64,000 bases of DNA from Comamonadaceae bacterium (GTDB taxonomy: Bacteria; Pseudomonadota; Gammaproteobacteria; Burkholderiales; Burkholderiaceae_C), in assembly GCA_947450675.1 (NCBI GenBank), contig CANFWI010000010.1, positions 16,280 through 80,279 of the forward strand, read 5' to 3'. Positions 9,180-19,127 of this stretch are shown piece after piece; within the stretch, counting starts at the first letter, position 1, and every line of letters begins with the position of its first letter. A model generated the notes under the pieces. The model saw only the letters and a program-made list of their open reading frames with translations, ran no database searches and was not told the DNA's origin. Both the position numbers and the translations under genes were made by a program.

Positions 9180-10336
9180 GCCCGCCGGAAGCGCTGCGCA
9201 CGACGGAGATGGGTGAACTGCAAGCTTGGTTGCGGCTGTTGCTGACGCCCGGCGTTGGCAATGAAACCGCCCGTCAGTTGCTGACTGCTTTCGGTTCAGC
9301 GCCTGCGATTTTTGAGCAAACTGCGGCCGCTTTGCGTGAAAACGGTTCTGCGCGTCTGGTGCAGGCGATCCAGACAGAGCCCGAAGACCTCAAAGGTCAA
9401 CTGGCGAGCACGCTGGCTTGGCTGGCCGACGGCGAAGATCGGTGCGTCGTCACCTTGGGTGACGCGCATTACCCAGGGGCTTTGCTCAACATCCCCGACC
9501 CGCCGTTGCTGTTGTTCATGCTCGGCAGTTTGGTACCCCAAGCCGACACTCACGTGACCTTGGAGACGCTGAATTGCTTGGCGATGGTGGGCAGCCGAAA
9601 TCCGACGCCACAAGGCGAAATCAATGCGCGCCAATTCGCCCAAACGTTCGGAGAGGCCGGCTGGTGCGTGGTGTCGGGCATGGCGCTCGGGGTCGATGGC
9701 GCAGCGCACGATGGCGTGTTGATGGGTGGCGGTTACACGGTCGCCGTGGTGGGCACCGGACTGGACCGGGTCTACCCAAAAAAGCACTTGAATCTGGCTC
9801 ACCGGATCGCCGAACGCGGCTTGATCATCAGCGAATTCCCCTTGGGCACACCACCGTTAACGGCTAATTTTCCGCGTCGAAACCGCATCATTTCCGGTCT
9901 GAGCCACGGCACGCTGGTGATTGAGGCGGCCTTAAAGTCGGGCTCGCTCATCACCGCACGGCTCGCCGCAGAACAAGGCAAAGAGGTGTTCGCCATTCCC
10001 GGCTCCATCCATTCGCCGCAATCACGCGGTTGCCACCTGTTGATCAAACAAGGCGCCAAGTTGGTTGAGTCAGCGCAAGACGTCTTGGAGGAGTTGCGGA
10101 TGCCACTGTCATTTGCCGCCGTTGAAACCGCTGCCGCAGCTACAGTCGACGACATGACGCCGACAGAACACCTCTTACTCAAGGCCTTGGGGTTTGACGC
10201 CGCCAGCCTTGACACGCTGCAAGCCCGCACCGGTTGGCCTACCGCCCAACTGCAAGCCCAGCTGCTGGAGCTGGAACTCAGTGGTGAAGTGGCACGTCTG
10301 CCTGGGGGCTTGTTTGTGCGCATCGCCAGCGCCTGA
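9176..10336 (+). CDS. dprA: DNA-processing protein DprA
   Basis: Cytoplasmic protein that binds incoming single-stranded DNA during transformation and loads RecA. The 386 residues comprise an N-terminal SAM-like region (about 1-90), the Rossmann-like DprA core with MVGSRNPTPQG (about 138), VVSGMALGVDGAAHDG (about 164), VVGTGLDRVYPKKH, ISEFPLGTPP and FPRRNRIISGLS, and a C-terminal winged-helix-like domain (about 320-386). The start at 9176 has AAGG upstream. It is 68 bases before smg. Its presence together with the type IV pilin suggests possible natural competence, though comEA/comEC are not in the window. Confidence 0.95.
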   Translation: MSPPEALRTTEMGELQAWLRLLLTPGVGNETARQLLTAFGSAPAIFEQTAAALRENGSARLVQAIQTEPEDLKGQLASTLAWLADGEDRCVVTLGDAHYPGALLNIPDPPLLLFMLGSLVPQADTHVTLETLNCLAMVGSRNPTPQGEINARQFAQTFGEAGWCVVSGMALGVDGAAHDGVLMGGGYTVAVVGTGLDRVYPKKHLNLAHRIAERGLIISEFPLGTPPLTANFPRRNRIISGLSHGTLVIEAALKSGSLITARLAAEQGKEVFAIPGSIHSPQSRGCHLLIKQGAKLVESAQDVLEELRMPLSFAAVETAAAATVDDMTPTEHLLLKALGFDAASLDTLQARTGWPTAQLQAQLLELELSGEVARLPGGLFVRIASA

Positions 10337-10404
10337 CCCTGCTGACCACCAGACCTCAGCGTTGAGCTGTAAAGCCGCCGCCAACTGCGTTATATTGGCA
10401 GCAT

Positions 10405-10914
10405 ATGTTTGAAGTTTTGGTCTACGTTTACGAGAATTATTGGCAGGGTGATGCCTGCCCGGAACCCCGCCAGCTGGGTCGCAAGCTCACGGCCGCTGGT
10501 TTTGAGCCTGAGGAAATTGAGGCGGCGCTGTCTTGGCTCAGCGGGCTGCACGTGGCGGCTCACAACACCCGCGTTGGCGGCGTCAGTGATGAAGACATCG
10601 GTGTCTTGCCAGAACGCCCCGTGCTCATGCAGGCGCAGTCCCCGGACAGCTTGCGCGTTTACTCAGTCGCCGAGCAAGATCATCTGGGTGCTGAGGCCTT
10701 GGGCTTTGTGTGCTTTCTGGAATCCGCCGGTGTCTTGCCACCGACCATGCGCGAAATCGTCATGGACCGGGCCATGGCAGCACCGGGCTTCCCACTTGAC
10801 CTTGACGACCTGAAAATCATCGTGTTGATGGTTTACTGGAGCGTCGGCGAAGAGCCTGACGCACTGGTGCTGGACGAGCTCTGCGACGACACCGACTTTC
10901 GGTTGGCGCACTGA
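10405..10914 (+). CDS. smg: Smg family protein (DUF494)
   Basis: A 169-residue protein of the Smg/DUF494 family, found next to dprA throughout beta- and gamma-proteobacteria. It begins MFEVLVYVYENYW and contains the family-typical EPRQLGRKLTAAGFEPEEI helix region and a C-terminal IVLMVYWSVGEEPDALVLDE. The function is unknown. In many relatives topA follows; here a terminator and the convergent secF gene follow instead. Confidence 0.9.
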   Translation: MFEVLVYVYENYWQGDACPEPRQLGRKLTAAGFEPEEIEAALSWLSGLHVAAHNTRVGGVSDEDIGVLPERPVLMQAQSPDSLRVYSVAEQDHLGAEALGFVCFLESAGVLPPTMREIVMDRAMAAPGFPLDLDDLKIIVLMVYWSVGEEPDALVLDELCDDTDFRLAH

Positions 10915-10937
10915 AAACTGCACGTTACTGTGCAACG

Positions 10938-10966
10938 AAAAAGCCGCAGTGATGCGGCTTTTTTTG
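10938..10966. terminator. Bidirectional terminator between smg and secF
   Basis: An 11-bp stem (10938-10948 with 10953-10963) around a GTGA loop, A-rich on the left and T-rich on the right. It serves the convergent smg (+) and secF (-) genes. Confidence 0.85.
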
Positions 10967-10984
10967 TGAGCGAAGCGTGTCTCC

Positions 10985-11944
10985 TCAGACCGTCGCGCCA
11001 GCGTTTGGATCGTTCGGGTCTTCGTCTTTTTTGCTGCCGCTGCCCGGTTTGACCAAGTCTTCACGCTTGATGCCCAGCCACATGGCGATGGCCGCAGCGA
11101 CAAACACCGACGAGTAAATGCCGAACAAGATGCCGATGGTCAGCGCCAGCGCAAAGTAATGCAGCGTCGGGCCGCCAAACACCAACATCGACAACACCAT
11201 CATCTGGGTTGATCCGTGCGTGATGATGGTGCGGCTGATGGTCGAGGTGATCGCGTTGTCGATGATTTCGCGGGTTTCCATTTTTCGGTAGCGCCGGAAA
11301 TTCTCGCGAATCCGGTCAAAGATCACCACAGATTCATTGACCGAGTAGCCCAGCACGGCCAGCACGGCGGCCAGCACCGCCAGCGAAAATTCCCACTGAA
11401 AGAAAGCAAAAAAGCCGAGGATGATGACGACGTCGTGCAAGTTGGCGATGATGGCCGCGACCGCGTACTTCCACTCAAAGCGAATCGCCAAATAAATCAT
11501 GATGCCGAAGACCACCATGGCGAGGGCTTTGAGGCCGTCTTGTGCCAGCTCTTTGCCGACCTGTGGACCGACAAATTCGCTGCGCCGCAACACCACCTGC
11601 GCATCTTGTGCTGTCAACGCCGTCATGACGCTCGCGCTTTGTTGGGCTGTGCTCACGCCTTCTTGCGCCGGCAGGCGAATCATCACGTCACTGGCGGTGC
11701 CAAAGGTTTGCACCTGCACATCGGCAAAGCCCAGGCCAGCCACGGTGCTGCGCACCTTGCCAACGTCAGCCGCTTGTGTGTAGCCCACTTCCATGACGGT
11801 GCCGCCGGTGAATTCCACCGACAAATGCAGTCCACGCGAAAACAAGAAAAACACCGCCAACACAAAGGTTGCGAAGGAAATGATGTTGAAAACCAGGGCA
11901 TTCCGCATGAACGGAATGTCTTTGTGGATTTTGAAAAACTCCAT
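10985..11944 (-). CDS. secF: Protein translocase subunit SecF
   Basis: Inner-membrane partner of SecD that uses the proton gradient to help pull proteins through SecYEG. The 319 residues start MEFFKIHKDIPFMRNALVF, a membrane span followed by the periplasmic VEFTGGTVMEV segment (about residue 45), then five more spans. The SecF signature GYSVNESVVIFDRIRENFR is near residue 198, and ISRTIITHGSTQM near 234. It lies 27 bases after secD. The last residues are polar (PGSGSKKDEDPNDPNAG), a short cytoplasmic tail. Confidence 0.95.
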   Translation of the reverse strand: MEFFKIHKDIPFMRNALVFNIISFATFVLAVFFLFSRGLHLSVEFTGGTVMEVGYTQAADVGKVRSTVAGLGFADVQVQTFGTASDVMIRLPAQEGVSTAQQSASVMTALTAQDAQVVLRRSEFVGPQVGKELAQDGLKALAMVVFGIMIYLAIRFEWKYAVAAIIANLHDVVIILGFFAFFQWEFSLAVLAAVLAVLGYSVNESVVIFDRIRENFRRYRKMETREIIDNAITSTISRTIITHGSTQMMVLSMLVFGGPTLHYFALALTIGILFGIYSSVFVAAAIAMWLGIKREDLVKPGSGSKKDEDPNDPNAGATV

Positions 11945-11971
11945 GGGGGGCTCTTTTCTGTCGGGTCTGTG

Positions 11972-13879
11972 TCAGTGGGCTGAAGGCAGCGACTTGCGGG
12001 CTGGCTTGTCGCCGGCCGCAGCCTCAGGCGCAGCGCGCCAAATGGTGCCGATGGAAATACTTTTGAGTTTTTTCTGCCGTCCGTACCAAAGGTTCACCAA
12101 GCCGCGTGAGAAGAACACGGCGGAGAACATGCTGGTCAGAATGCCGATGCAATGCACCACCGCAAAGCCGCGCACCGGGCCCGAGCCAAAGGCCAGCAAA
12201 GCCAGGCCGGCGATCAACGTGGTGATGTTCGAGTCAAAAATAGTCGCCCACGCGCGGTCATAGCCGACTTGAATCGCCGCTTGTGGCGAGGCACCGCCGC
12301 GCAGTTCCTCTCGCACACGCTCGTTGATCAGCACGTTCGAGTCAATCGCCATACCCAGTGCCAGCGCCATGGCGGCCATGCCGGGCAAGGTCAGGGTGGC
12401 TTGCAGCATCGACAGCACGGCGATCAGCAGCAACAAATTGACCGCCAGCGCCAGCCCTGAGAACAGGCCAAACAACATGTAGTACGTCGCCATGAAAGCG
12501 ACGATCACAAGGAAACCCCAGATCACGCTGCTGAAGCCTTTTGAAATGTTCTCGGCGCCCAAGCTGGGGCCGATGGTGCGCTCTTCGATGATGTCCATCG
12601 GCGCGGCCAAGGAGCCGGCGCGCAGCAGCAGGGCCAAGTCGTTGGCTTCAGTGACTGTCATGGAACCGGAAATTTGGAAGCGGTTACCGAGCTCACTTTG
12701 AATCACCGGCGCGGTCAACACCTCGCCACGGCCTTTTTCAAACAGCACGATGGCCATGCGTTTCTTGACGTTTTCGCGGCTGGTGTCGCGCATGATGCGG
12801 CCGCCTTTAGCGTCCACGGTCAGGTCGACCTTGGGCTGCTGGCTTTGCGATTCAAAACCGGGTTGGGCGTCGGTCAGGCTTTCACCGGTCAGGATGACCT
12901 GCTTTTTCACAATCACTGCGCGGCCATCACGGCCAGCAAAACGCTCGGAGCCAAACGGCACGGCGCCGCTGCCACTTTCGGCGGCGCGGCCTTCGGCGCT
13001 TTCGTCGACCAAGCGCATTTCCAGCGTGGCGGTGCGGCCCAGAATGTCTTTGGCCTTGGCGGTGTCTTGCACGCCGGGCAACTGCACGACGATGCGGTCG
13101 AGACCCTGCTGTTGAATCACCGGTTCGGCCACGCCGAGTTCATTGATTCGGTTGTGCAGGGTGACGATGTTTTGCTTGAGCGCTTGCTCTTGCACGCGGC
13201 GGGCGGCTTCAGGCCGGATGCTGGCGACGAGCTTGAATTCGCTGCCTTCAGGCACGGTGCTGGTCTGCAGGTCGGCAAACTGGTCTTGAATCAGCCCATT
13301 GGCGGCGTTGATGGTGGCTTGGTCGCGGACCCGGATTTCAATGCTTTGGCCATTGCGGCTGATGCCGCCGTGGCGGATGTTTTTCTCGCGCATCGTCAGG
13401 CGAAGGTCGCCAGCAAAGGACTCGGCTTTTTTCGTCAACGCGGCCTGCATGTCGACTTGCAGCATGAAGTGCACGCCACCGCGCAAGTCCAGGCCCAAGT
13501 ACATCGGCCGTGCACCGAGCGCCGTCAACCAGGCGGGTGAGCGCGACAACAAATTCAGGGCGACCACATAGGTCGGGTCGGCTGGGTCGGGGATCAGCAC
13601 TTTTTCAATCGCGTCCTTGGCCTTGAGTTGGCTGTCGGTGGCGCTGAAACGGGCCCGCACCGAGGTGCCGTCAAGGCTGACTTGACCGGCCTCAAGGCCC
13701 GCATCCTTGAGCACTTGCTCGACCCGCGCGACCGTGGCGCTGTCTAGCTTCACAGCCGTTTTCAGGCTGGAGACCTGAACCGCTGGCGCTTCGCCAAAAA
13801 AGTTGGGCAGCGTGTACAGCGCTGCAATCAGCAAGGCGATCACGATGACCGCGTACTTCCAGACCGGGTAACGATTCAT
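11972..13879 (-). CDS. secD: Protein translocase subunit SecD
   Basis: Large subunit of the SecDF protein-export motor. At 635 residues it has an N-terminal membrane span (about 8-26), a long periplasmic region including LGLDLRGGVHFMLQVDM (about 128) and LPGVQDTAKAKDILGRTATL, and five C-terminal spans with the ALGMAIDSNVLINERVREEL motif (about 512), the family's conserved charged membrane block. It starts MNRYPVWKYAVIVIA at 13879. Part of yajC-secD-secF. Confidence 0.95.
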   Translation of the reverse strand: MNRYPVWKYAVIVIALLIAALYTLPNFFGEAPAVQVSSLKTAVKLDSATVARVEQVLKDAGLEAGQVSLDGTSVRARFSATDSQLKAKDAIEKVLIPDPADPTYVVALNLLSRSPAWLTALGARPMYLGLDLRGGVHFMLQVDMQAALTKKAESFAGDLRLTMREKNIRHGGISRNGQSIEIRVRDQATINAANGLIQDQFADLQTSTVPEGSEFKLVASIRPEAARRVQEQALKQNIVTLHNRINELGVAEPVIQQQGLDRIVVQLPGVQDTAKAKDILGRTATLEMRLVDESAEGRAAESGSGAVPFGSERFAGRDGRAVIVKKQVILTGESLTDAQPGFESQSQQPKVDLTVDAKGGRIMRDTSRENVKKRMAIVLFEKGRGEVLTAPVIQSELGNRFQISGSMTVTEANDLALLLRAGSLAAPMDIIEERTIGPSLGAENISKGFSSVIWGFLVIVAFMATYYMLFGLFSGLALAVNLLLLIAVLSMLQATLTLPGMAAMALALGMAIDSNVLINERVREELRGGASPQAAIQVGYDRAWATIFDSNITTLIAGLALLAFGSGPVRGFAVVHCIGILTSMFSAVFFSRGLVNLWYGRQKKLKSISIGTIWRAAPEAAAGDKPARKSLPSAH

Positions 13880-13922
13880 GGGGTGGTTTTCAGAAGGTCT
13901 AAAGGCCAGAGCTGGCGCGGGT

Positions 13923-13949
13923 AAAACGCCCCTCGCGTGGGGGGCGTTT
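13923..13949 (-). terminator. Hairpin between yajC and secD, possible attenuator
   Basis: A 9-bp stem (13924-13932 with 13941-13949) between the yajC stop and the secD start. On the minus strand it is followed by TTTTA, a weak terminator. It could lower secDF transcription relative to yajC. Confidence 0.5.
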
Positions 13950-13957
13950 CAGAGAGA

Positions 13958-14290
13958 TTACTTGAGCGTGCCTTTTGGCAGCACTTGGACAACGGCACTG
14001 CGTTGCACTTGGACTTCAACGCCAGAGGAAATTTCGAGGCTCATGTAGCCGTCGCTCAGCTGGGTGACCTTGCCGAGCAAGCCGCCGGCGGTGGCGACTT
14101 CGTCGCCCTTGGCCAGCGCGTCAATCATGGCACGGTGCTCTTTTTGCTTTTTCATCTGCGGGCGGATCATGACGAAATACAACACCACAAACATCAGCAC
14201 CAGTGGCAGCATGCTCGTCAGCGAAGACATCATGCCGCCAGCGTCGGCAGCAGCAGGGGCGGTCTGGGCAAAAGCGGAAGAAATAAACAC
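13958..14290 (-). CDS. yajC: Preprotein translocase accessory protein YajC
   Basis: Small inner-membrane protein associated with SecDF. The GTG at 14290 is chosen because GGAG lies seven bases upstream; it gives 110 residues starting (M)FISSAFAQTAPAAADAGG. One membrane helix, LPLVLMFVVLYFVMIRPQMK, is followed by the conserved MIRPQMKKQKEH and a cytoplasmic domain with GDEVATAGGLLGKV. First gene of yajC-secD-secF. In many proteobacteria queA-tgt lie immediately upstream; here they are about 39 kb away on the same strand. Confidence 0.92.
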   Translation of the reverse strand: MFISSAFAQTAPAAADAGGMMSSLTSMLPLVLMFVVLYFVMIRPQMKKQKEHRAMIDALAKGDEVATAGGLLGKVTQLSDGYMSLEISSGVEVQVQRSAVVQVLPKGTLK

Positions 14291-14440
14291 GGGCAAACTC
14301 CACAAAGGTGAATAAAAGACTCAAGTAGCGGTCGGGCACCCAGGCCCGCCAGCCGCGGCTCAAAGAAGCGATCGATTGTATGCGGGAGACCCGGCAGCTC
14401 ATGGGCGGCTGGCAGACCACCCCGTAGGGCTATTTCAGCC

Positions 14441-15364
14441 TCAAAGATTGAGCATCAGCTTGAGGTTTTGCACGGCGGCTCCAGAGGCCCCCTTGCCGAG
14501 GTTGTCGAGCCGGGCAATCAGCACGGCGTGGCGGTGCTCTTCATTGCCAAACACGCGCAACTCCATCTTGTTGGTGTTGCTCAGGGCCGTGGCGTCGAGC
14601 TTGCCGGACTCGGTGGCGGGCTCGACCGTGACCCACTCGCTGCCGGCGTAGTGCGCAGCCAGTGTTTCTTCCAGCTTAGCGGCCGTCGGCCGGCCTGGCA
14701 GCAAGTCCAGGTGCAGCGGCAGTTGCACCAGCATGCCTTGGCGGAAGTTGCCAACTGAAGGGATGAAGATCGGGCGGCGCGTCAGGCCGGTGTAGCAGGT
14801 GATCTCGGCCAGATGCTTGTGCGCCAAGCCGAGTCCGTAGACCTCAAACAAGGGCGCTGTGCCGGCTTCGTACTCTTCGATCATGCTGCGGCCGCCGCCT
14901 GAGTAGCCGCTGACGGCTGGCAACGCCAGCGGAAAGTCTTTGGACAGCAGTCCAGCGTCCACCAAGGGGCGAATCAGCGCGATGGCGCCGGTGGCGTAGC
15001 AGCCGGGGTTAGAGACGCGGGTGGCTGACTGAACGGCGGCTTTTTGGCCGGCGGTGAGCTCTGGAAAGCCAAAGACCCAGCCAGCAGCGGTGCGGTGCGC
15101 GGTCGACGCGTCAATGATCTTCGGGCCCGGCTGGCCGGTGCGCAGGGCCAGCGCGTCGATCAATGCGACCGACTCGCGCGCTGCGTCATCGTGCAGGCAC
15201 AAAATGACCACATCGACGCCGGCCATCAGCGCGGCCTTGGCGTCAATGTCTTTGCGCAGCTCGGGCGCAATGCTGATGAGCTCGATGTCGGGCATCGACT
15301 GCAGGCGTTCGCGGATTTGCAGGCCAGTGGTGCCAGCTTCACCATCTATAAAGACCTTGGCCAT
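14441..15364 (-). CDS. argC: N-acetyl-gamma-glutamyl-phosphate reductase, type 2
   Basis: NADPH-dependent third step of arginine synthesis, making N-acetylglutamate semialdehyde. The 307-residue length and compact N-terminus [20 protein letters not shown] match the short (type 2) ArgC. The catalytic cysteine is in [13 protein letters not shown] (about residue 118) and a conserved block [13 protein letters not shown] follows near 193. No other arg gene is adjacent. It is divergent from sucC across a 183-base gap in which no promoter is convincing. Confidence 0.94.
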   Translation of the reverse strand: MAKVFIDGEAGTTGLQIRERLQSMPDIELISIAPELRKDIDAKAALMAGVDVVILCLHDDAARESVALIDALALRTGQPGPKIIDASTAHRTAAGWVFGFPELTAGQKAAVQSATRVSNPGCYATGAIALIRPLVDAGLLSKDFPLALPAVSGYSGGGRSMIEEYEAGTAPLFEVYGLGLAHKHLAEITCYTGLTRRPIFIPSVGNFRQGMLVQLPLHLDLLPGRPTAAKLEETLAAHYAGSEWVTVEPATESGKLDATALSNTNKMELRVFGNEEHRHAVLIARLDNLGKGASGAAVQNLKLMLNL

Positions 15365-15547
15365 GGAGATTCCTCAAAAAACAGGGTGTAAGTTACGCGC
15401 AATTATGGTGCGTTGCAGCATGATACAGTTGTTGGTTGTTGAGTCCAGCACCCGCTGAAGCCACATTTTTGAGGATGCGCACCAAACCTGCACATCTCAT
15501 CAGGTCATGCGGCGGGCCCCCCTTCACTGATTCCTGGAAGTTATTTC

Positions 15548-16714
<1,167 letters not shown>

Positions 16715-16732
16715 AGCCGAAGGAAAAACACC

Positions 16733-17626
16733 ATGTCGATCTACATCAATAAAGACACCAAAGTCATCACCCAAGGTATCACCGGCAAGACCGGTCAGTT
16801 CCACACGCGCATGTGCCGCGAGTACGCGAACGGCCGCAATGCCTTCGTGGCGGGTGTGAACCCGAAGAAAGCCGGTGAAGATTTCGAAGGCATCCCGATT
16901 TACGCCAACGTGTCTGAGGCCGCCAACGCCACCGGCGCCACGGTGTCGGTGATTTACGTGCCGCCTGCAGGCGCTGCTGCTGCCATCTGGGAAGCGGTTG
17001 AAGCCAACCTCGATCTGGCCATTTGCATCACCGAAGGCATCCCTGTCCGTGACATGCTCGAAGTGCGCAACCGCATGAAAGCCAAAGAAGCTGCTGGCGG
17101 CAAACGCACGCTGCTGCTCGGCCCTAACTGCCCCGGTCTGATCACGCCTGACGAGATCAAGATCGGCATCATGCCCGGTCACATCCACCGCAAGGGTCGC
17201 ATTGGTGTGGTTTCCCGCTCCGGCACCTTGACTTACGAAGCCGTCGCTCAGTTGACCGAAATCGGTCTGGGCCAGTCCAGCGCCGTCGGCATTGGTGGCG
17301 ACCCGATCAATGGCTTGAAGCACATCGACGTGATGCGCGCTTTCAATGACGACCCGGACACCGACGCCGTCATCATGATTGGCGAAATTGGCGGCCCAGA
17401 CGAAGCCGAAGCGGCTTTGTGGTGCAAGGCCAACATGAAGAAGCCTATCGTCGGCTTCATCGCTGGCGTGACGGCTCCGGCCGGCAAGCGCATGGGTCAC
17501 GCGGGTGCGTTGATCTCTGGCGGTGCCGACACGGCAGATGCCAAGCTGGCGATCATGGAAGCCTGCGGCTTCACGGTCACGCGCAACCCATCCGAGATGG
17601 CCAAGCTACTGAAGGCCTTGCTCTGA
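16733..17626 (+). CDS. sucD: Succinyl-CoA synthetase alpha subunit
   Basis: CoA-binding, phosphohistidine-carrying subunit of succinyl-CoA synthetase, 297 residues. Features are the N-terminal TQGITGKTGQFHTRMC CoA site (about 14), GPNCPGLITPDEIKIGIMPG (about 125), the SRSGTLTYEA segment and the active-site histidine in GKRMGHAGALISGG (about 248). It forms a two-gene operon with sucC ending in a strong terminator. Confidence 0.97.
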   Translation: MSIYINKDTKVITQGITGKTGQFHTRMCREYANGRNAFVAGVNPKKAGEDFEGIPIYANVSEAANATGATVSVIYVPPAGAAAAIWEAVEANLDLAICITEGIPVRDMLEVRNRMKAKEAAGGKRTLLLGPNCPGLITPDEIKIGIMPGHIHRKGRIGVVSRSGTLTYEAVAQLTEIGLGQSSAVGIGGDPINGLKHIDVMRAFNDDPDTDAVIMIGEIGGPDEAEAALWCKANMKKPIVGFIAGVTAPAGKRMGHAGALISGGADTADAKLAIMEACGFTVTRNPSEMAKLLKALL

Positions 17627-17656
17627 GTTGAATCTTTGAGCATCGCGTCAAGCGAC

Positions 17657-17689
17657 AAAAAAACGGGCCTCATGGCCCGTTTTTTTTTG
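17657..17689 (+). terminator. Rho-independent terminator after sucCD
   Basis: A long stem (17657-17669 with 17674-17686) around a TCAT loop, with a GC-rich core CGGGCC/GGCCCG and nine or more T on the downstream side. It ends the sucCD operon. Confidence 0.9.
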
Positions 17690-17811
17690 CGCGTCTGGTT
17701 TGAGGTAAGCAGTAATACGGACGGGGTGTCGTCCTGCGCCGTCTTACACTCTTTGGACAACAAAAAGAGCGCGGTCAGCGCTTTTTTAAATGGAACACAA
17801 CGGAGCACGCC

Positions 17812-18513
17812 ATGTTTTTTGGATTAGACCTCGCCTCACCTATTTTCTGGAGCGCCTTTGGCTCCATCTTGCTCGCCAACATTGTGTTGTCTGGCGACAA
17901 CGCTGTGGTGATCGCCATGGCCGCCCGCACGCTGCAGCCATCGCAACGCGGTAAAGCCATTTTTTGGGGCAGTGCCGCCGCCATCGTCATGCGGATTGTG
18001 CTGACCATCGTCGCCATTCAGTTGCTGACCCTGCCTTTCCTCAAACTCATTGGCGCCGTGTTGCTGGTCTACATCGGCGTGGACCTGCTGCGCGGTGAAG
18101 AGGACGGCGACGGCGACGGCAAGGAAATCAATGGCATGATGGCGGCCATTCGCACGATCTTGATTGCCGACTTGGTCATGAGCCTTGACAACGTGTTGGC
18201 GGTGGCCGCCGCAGCCAAAGGCGATGTGCCGCTGCTGGTGCTCGGTCTGTTGGTCAGCATTCCGCTGATTATTTTTGGCGCGACGCTGTTGACCAAGGTC
18301 ATGGAGCGCTTTCCGATCATCATCACCATCGGTGCGGCATTGCTCGGCTTCCTGGCCGGCGAAATGTTGTTGACCGACCCGGCAGTGACCACCTACCTGG
18401 GCGTGATGAGCGAGCACTCTGTCACGATCGCCGGCATTGTCGGCGCGCTGTTGGTCGTGGGTCTGGGCAAGTGGTTGAGCAACTCACACACAGAAAACGA
18501 CGCTGCCGCCTGA
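17812..18513 (+). CDS. TerC family membrane protein (YjbE-type)
   Basis: Integral-membrane protein of 233 residues with about seven spans. It shows the TerC pattern: NIVLSGDNAVVIAMAAR (about residue 24), with Asn/Asp in the first metal-binding helix, and the repeat DLVMSLDNVLAVAAAAKG (about 119). TerC relatives (Alx, YkoY, MeeF) are linked to manganese export; earlier names link them to tellurite. The start at 17812 has GGAG eight bases upstream. It is a single-gene unit between two terminators. Unlike the second TerC gene in the window (40094-40822) I see no yybP-ykoY motif in its leader. Confidence 0.88.
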   Translation: MFFGLDLASPIFWSAFGSILLANIVLSGDNAVVIAMAARTLQPSQRGKAIFWGSAAAIVMRIVLTIVAIQLLTLPFLKLIGAVLLVYIGVDLLRGEEDGDGDGKEINGMMAAIRTILIADLVMSLDNVLAVAAAAKGDVPLLVLGLLVSIPLIIFGATLLTKVMERFPIIITIGAALLGFLAGEMLLTDPAVTTYLGVMSEHSVTIAGIVGALLVVGLGKWLSNSHTENDAAA

Positions 18514-18538
18514 TTTTTTCTGCAGCTTGAACCCATCC

Positions 18539-18564
18539 AAAGCACGGCCCAGGCCGTGCTTTGT
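18539..18564 (+). terminator. Terminator after first TerC gene
   Basis: A 10-bp stem (18539-18548 with 18553-18562, AAAGCACGGC/GCCGTGCTTT) with a 4-nt loop, 26 bases after the stop. The T-run after it is short and interrupted. Confidence 0.7.
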
Positions 18565-18648
18565 TCGTTGATGGTCGATACTCCTCCCTCTGAGAATTCA
18601 AAGCTGCTAAAAAGCAGGCTCCCCCATCATCACCAACGGAGGTTTTCC

Positions 18649-19125
18649 ATGAATCGTGTTCTGCCAAAAAATGCCAAAGGTTTCACTTTGATCGAGCTGA
18701 TGATCGTGATTGCTATCATCGGTATCTTGGCTGCCGTGGCTTTGCCGCGCTACCAGGACTACACGGTGCGGGCCAAGGTCTCTGAAGTGCTGTTGGCCGC
18801 TACCCCGGCGAAGGTCGCGGTGACTGAGAGCGTGCAGGCCAACAATGTCATGCCGGCAACTGCCAGCTTGACGGTGGAGAGCCAGACGTCACCTTATGTC
18901 GCTAGCGTCTCCTATAAACGGGATGATGGCAATACCTCCGTCGGCACCATCACCGTCACGACTACAGCTTCCGATCAACCGGCCACCGGCGACCCGCGCA
19001 TCAGCGGAAAAACATTGACCCTGACCGGAACCTTCACCCCAGCCACCGGGCAACTCACTTGGGTCTGCGCTGCCGGTCCAACTGACCCTATCGACGCCAA
19101 ATACCTCCCAGCCAGCTGCAAATAA
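18649..19125 (+). CDS. pilA: Type IV pilin, major subunit type
   Basis: Pilin subunit of the type IV pilus, 158 residues. The class III leader [11 protein letters not shown] is cut by PilD before the phenylalanine of [20 protein letters not shown], giving Phe1 and Glu5 of the mature protein, followed by [17 protein letters not shown]. The C-terminus has the disulfide pair (VCAAG...PASC) enclosing the D-loop. GGAGG lies before the ATG at 18649; no stronger upstream start exists. The mature tail is Thr/Ser-rich ([16 protein letters not shown]), offering possible O-glycosylation sites. It lies two bases before a PglL/PilO-type ligase gene. Confidence 0.93.
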   Translation: MNRVLPKNAKGFTLIELMIVIAIIGILAAVALPRYQDYTVRAKVSEVLLAATPAKVAVTESVQANNVMPATASLTVESQTSPYVASVSYKRDDGNTSVGTITVTTTASDQPATGDPRISGKTLTLTGTFTPATGQLTWVCAAGPTDPIDAKYLPASCK

Positions 19126-19127
19126 GC

